Source of the DNA: Sutterella parvirubra YIT 11816
Lineage (GTDB): Bacteria > Pseudomonadota > Gammaproteobacteria > Burkholderiales > Burkholderiaceae_F
Length of the DNA stretch: 6,625 nt
NCBI RefSeq assembly: GCF_000250875.1
Contig: NZ_JH604943.1
Location: 7,206-13,830, forward strand
Direction: 5' to 3'
Each line of letters opens with the position of its first letter. Within the stretch, counting starts at the first letter, position 1. This document shows positions 6,069 through 6,625 of this stretch, one piece after another. The translations under genes were made by a program, and so were the position numbers. The notes beneath the pieces were generated by a model, which searched no databases, was not told where the DNA came from, and worked only from the letters and a program-made list of their open reading frames with translations.

Positions 6069-6180
6069 TAACTCGTACTGTCACAGAATTTCATAACTCG
6101 TAGTATCACACTTCAATAACTCATACTGTCACAAGTTTGATAACTCCTTTGTCACAGACCATCATCGTTCTGCTGTCACA
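6069..6180. repeat. Iteron-like direct repeats (4 full plus 1 partial)
   Basis: Copies lie at 6069-6085 (TAACTCGTACTGTCACA), 6094-6110 (TAACTCGTAGTATCACA), 6117-6133 (TAACTCATACTGTCACA) and 6141-6156 (TAACTCCTTTGTCACA), with a partial CTGTCACA at 6173-6180. Starts are spaced 25, 23 and 24 bp, about two helical turns, with AT-rich spacers beginning or ending in TT. The size and phasing fit iterons bound by a plasmid Rep initiator. A multi-site operator is the alternative. No Rep gene is in the window. Confidence 0.7.
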
Positions 6181-6625
6181 GTTTGTTGTCAAAAGGCTAC
6201 CTTCCAGTAACAAGTCCTACTGCAAAAAAAAGAGGATTCGGGCATACCTGTGGGTAAAAGCTCTTAAAAGCCATCCTTCGCATTGTCATATCCATGACCG
6301 GCGCGAGAGCCATCAGAGTGAGTCTTCAGCGCGTGCATCAGGCTCCTCATCAGGAAACCTTTGGCTTTTGTAACAAATAGCACATGATCGACATGATCAT
6401 GACGGAGCGATCGAACCGGAAAGTTGAGCTTCCGGGAAGCTGTTAGCCAAGAGGGACAAGGCCTGCAGAGATACATGATTCGTCAGCCGACCCACAGGTA
6501 TCCACGAAGAGCCCTTTTTCATCGCGGGGCTCTGTTTCAGATGGTCCGGAGAAGTTGGCAGTCCCATCAGGCTCATGACAATACTTCTCAACAAGATGGC
6601 TTTCAATCTGCTGACCAAAATGCAA
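6181..6625. other. Gene-poor right flank, no supported CDS
   Basis: About 445 bp without a credible gene. Short open frames exist on the minus strand (about 60-73 codons, two of them overlapping in different frames) but none shows a family motif or a good ribosome binding site. Overlapping frames broken by stops near 6390-6450 would be compatible with a decayed coding region, which cannot be proven here. The stretch also has the tandem ACATGATCG / ACATGATCA (6382-6399) with palindrome CATGATCATG, the 15-bp palindrome AGCTTCC-G-GGAAGCT (6427-6441), and 7-bp arms AGAGCCC / GGGCTCT (6508-6514, 6527-6533). Confidence 0.5.
6226..6519. repeat. Segment bounded by inverted repeats, possible MITE or insertion remnant
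   Basis: ATACCTGTGGGT (6244-6255) and ACCCACAGGTAT (6490-6501) are a perfect 12-bp inverted pair. Extending outward without gaps, 11 of the next 18 positions also pair, including an A-run (6226-6230) opposite a T-run (6515-6519), so the arms are about 30 bp with 23 matches. The interior of about 235 bp has no convincing gene. No target-site duplication is visible, so the ends are uncertain. Confidence 0.4.

Noticed and set aside
6069..6180. Short CRISPR array
   Set aside because: Repeats are only 16-17 bp, imperfect, with 6-8 bp spacers; this fits iterons, not CRISPR.
6397..6625. Partial transposase or other gene on the minus strand at the right edge
   Set aside because: Two overlapping frames compete, neither has a motif I recognise or a supported start; left as unassigned.

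Overview
The window has two parts of unlike composition. Positions 1 to about 4650 are very GC-rich (about two thirds G+C by eye) and tightly packed. From about 4650 rightward the G+C content falls, to near 40% between 5890 and 6240, and coding density collapses after 5886. This suggests a high-GC bacterial chromosome or large replicon joined to recently acquired DNA. The species cannot be named from the sequence; a GC-rich proteobacterium would fit but is not demonstrated.

Left part, minus strand: three genes of a Wadjet (JetABCD / MksBEF-like) plasmid-defence operon, read leftward. They are jetA (DUF3375, MukF/kleisin-like), jetB (DUF4194, MukE-like) and the first 342 codons of jetC (SMC/MukB-like ATPase with an intact Walker A), which runs off the left edge. 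The nuclease gene jetD (DUF3322/DUF2220, TOPRIM) would be expected just outside. JetB and JetC overlap by ATGA. Each start was chosen from a Shine-Dalgarno sequence exactly 7 nt upstream. In established Wadjet systems the JetABC condensin extrudes DNA loops, senses small circular DNA, and JetD cleaves it. Two unusual features here are a long low-complexity insertion with a basic patch in the C-terminal part of JetA, and a very acidic N-terminal tail on JetB.

Middle: a YbaK/ProX-type aminoacyl-tRNA deacylase is transcribed divergently from jetA. It ends 2 bp from the stop of a convergent gene on the minus strand, which encodes an AAA_14/DUF4143 ATPase. The ATPase has a good sigma-70-type promoter flanked by three copies of the 9-mer TTTTGTGTA (one inverted), which look like operator sites.

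Right part (5887-6625): regulatory and replication-like DNA with no convincing gene. In order it holds the ATPase promoter and operators, a perfect 11-bp hairpin, four full and one partial iteron-like direct repeats (consensus TAACTCGTACTGTCACA, spacing 23-25 bp), and a roughly 294-bp segment bounded by 30-bp imperfect inverted repeats. The iterons resemble a theta-type plasmid origin, so the most interesting reading is plasmid- or element-derived DNA lying beside an anti-plasmid operon. No Rep gene is visible in the window.
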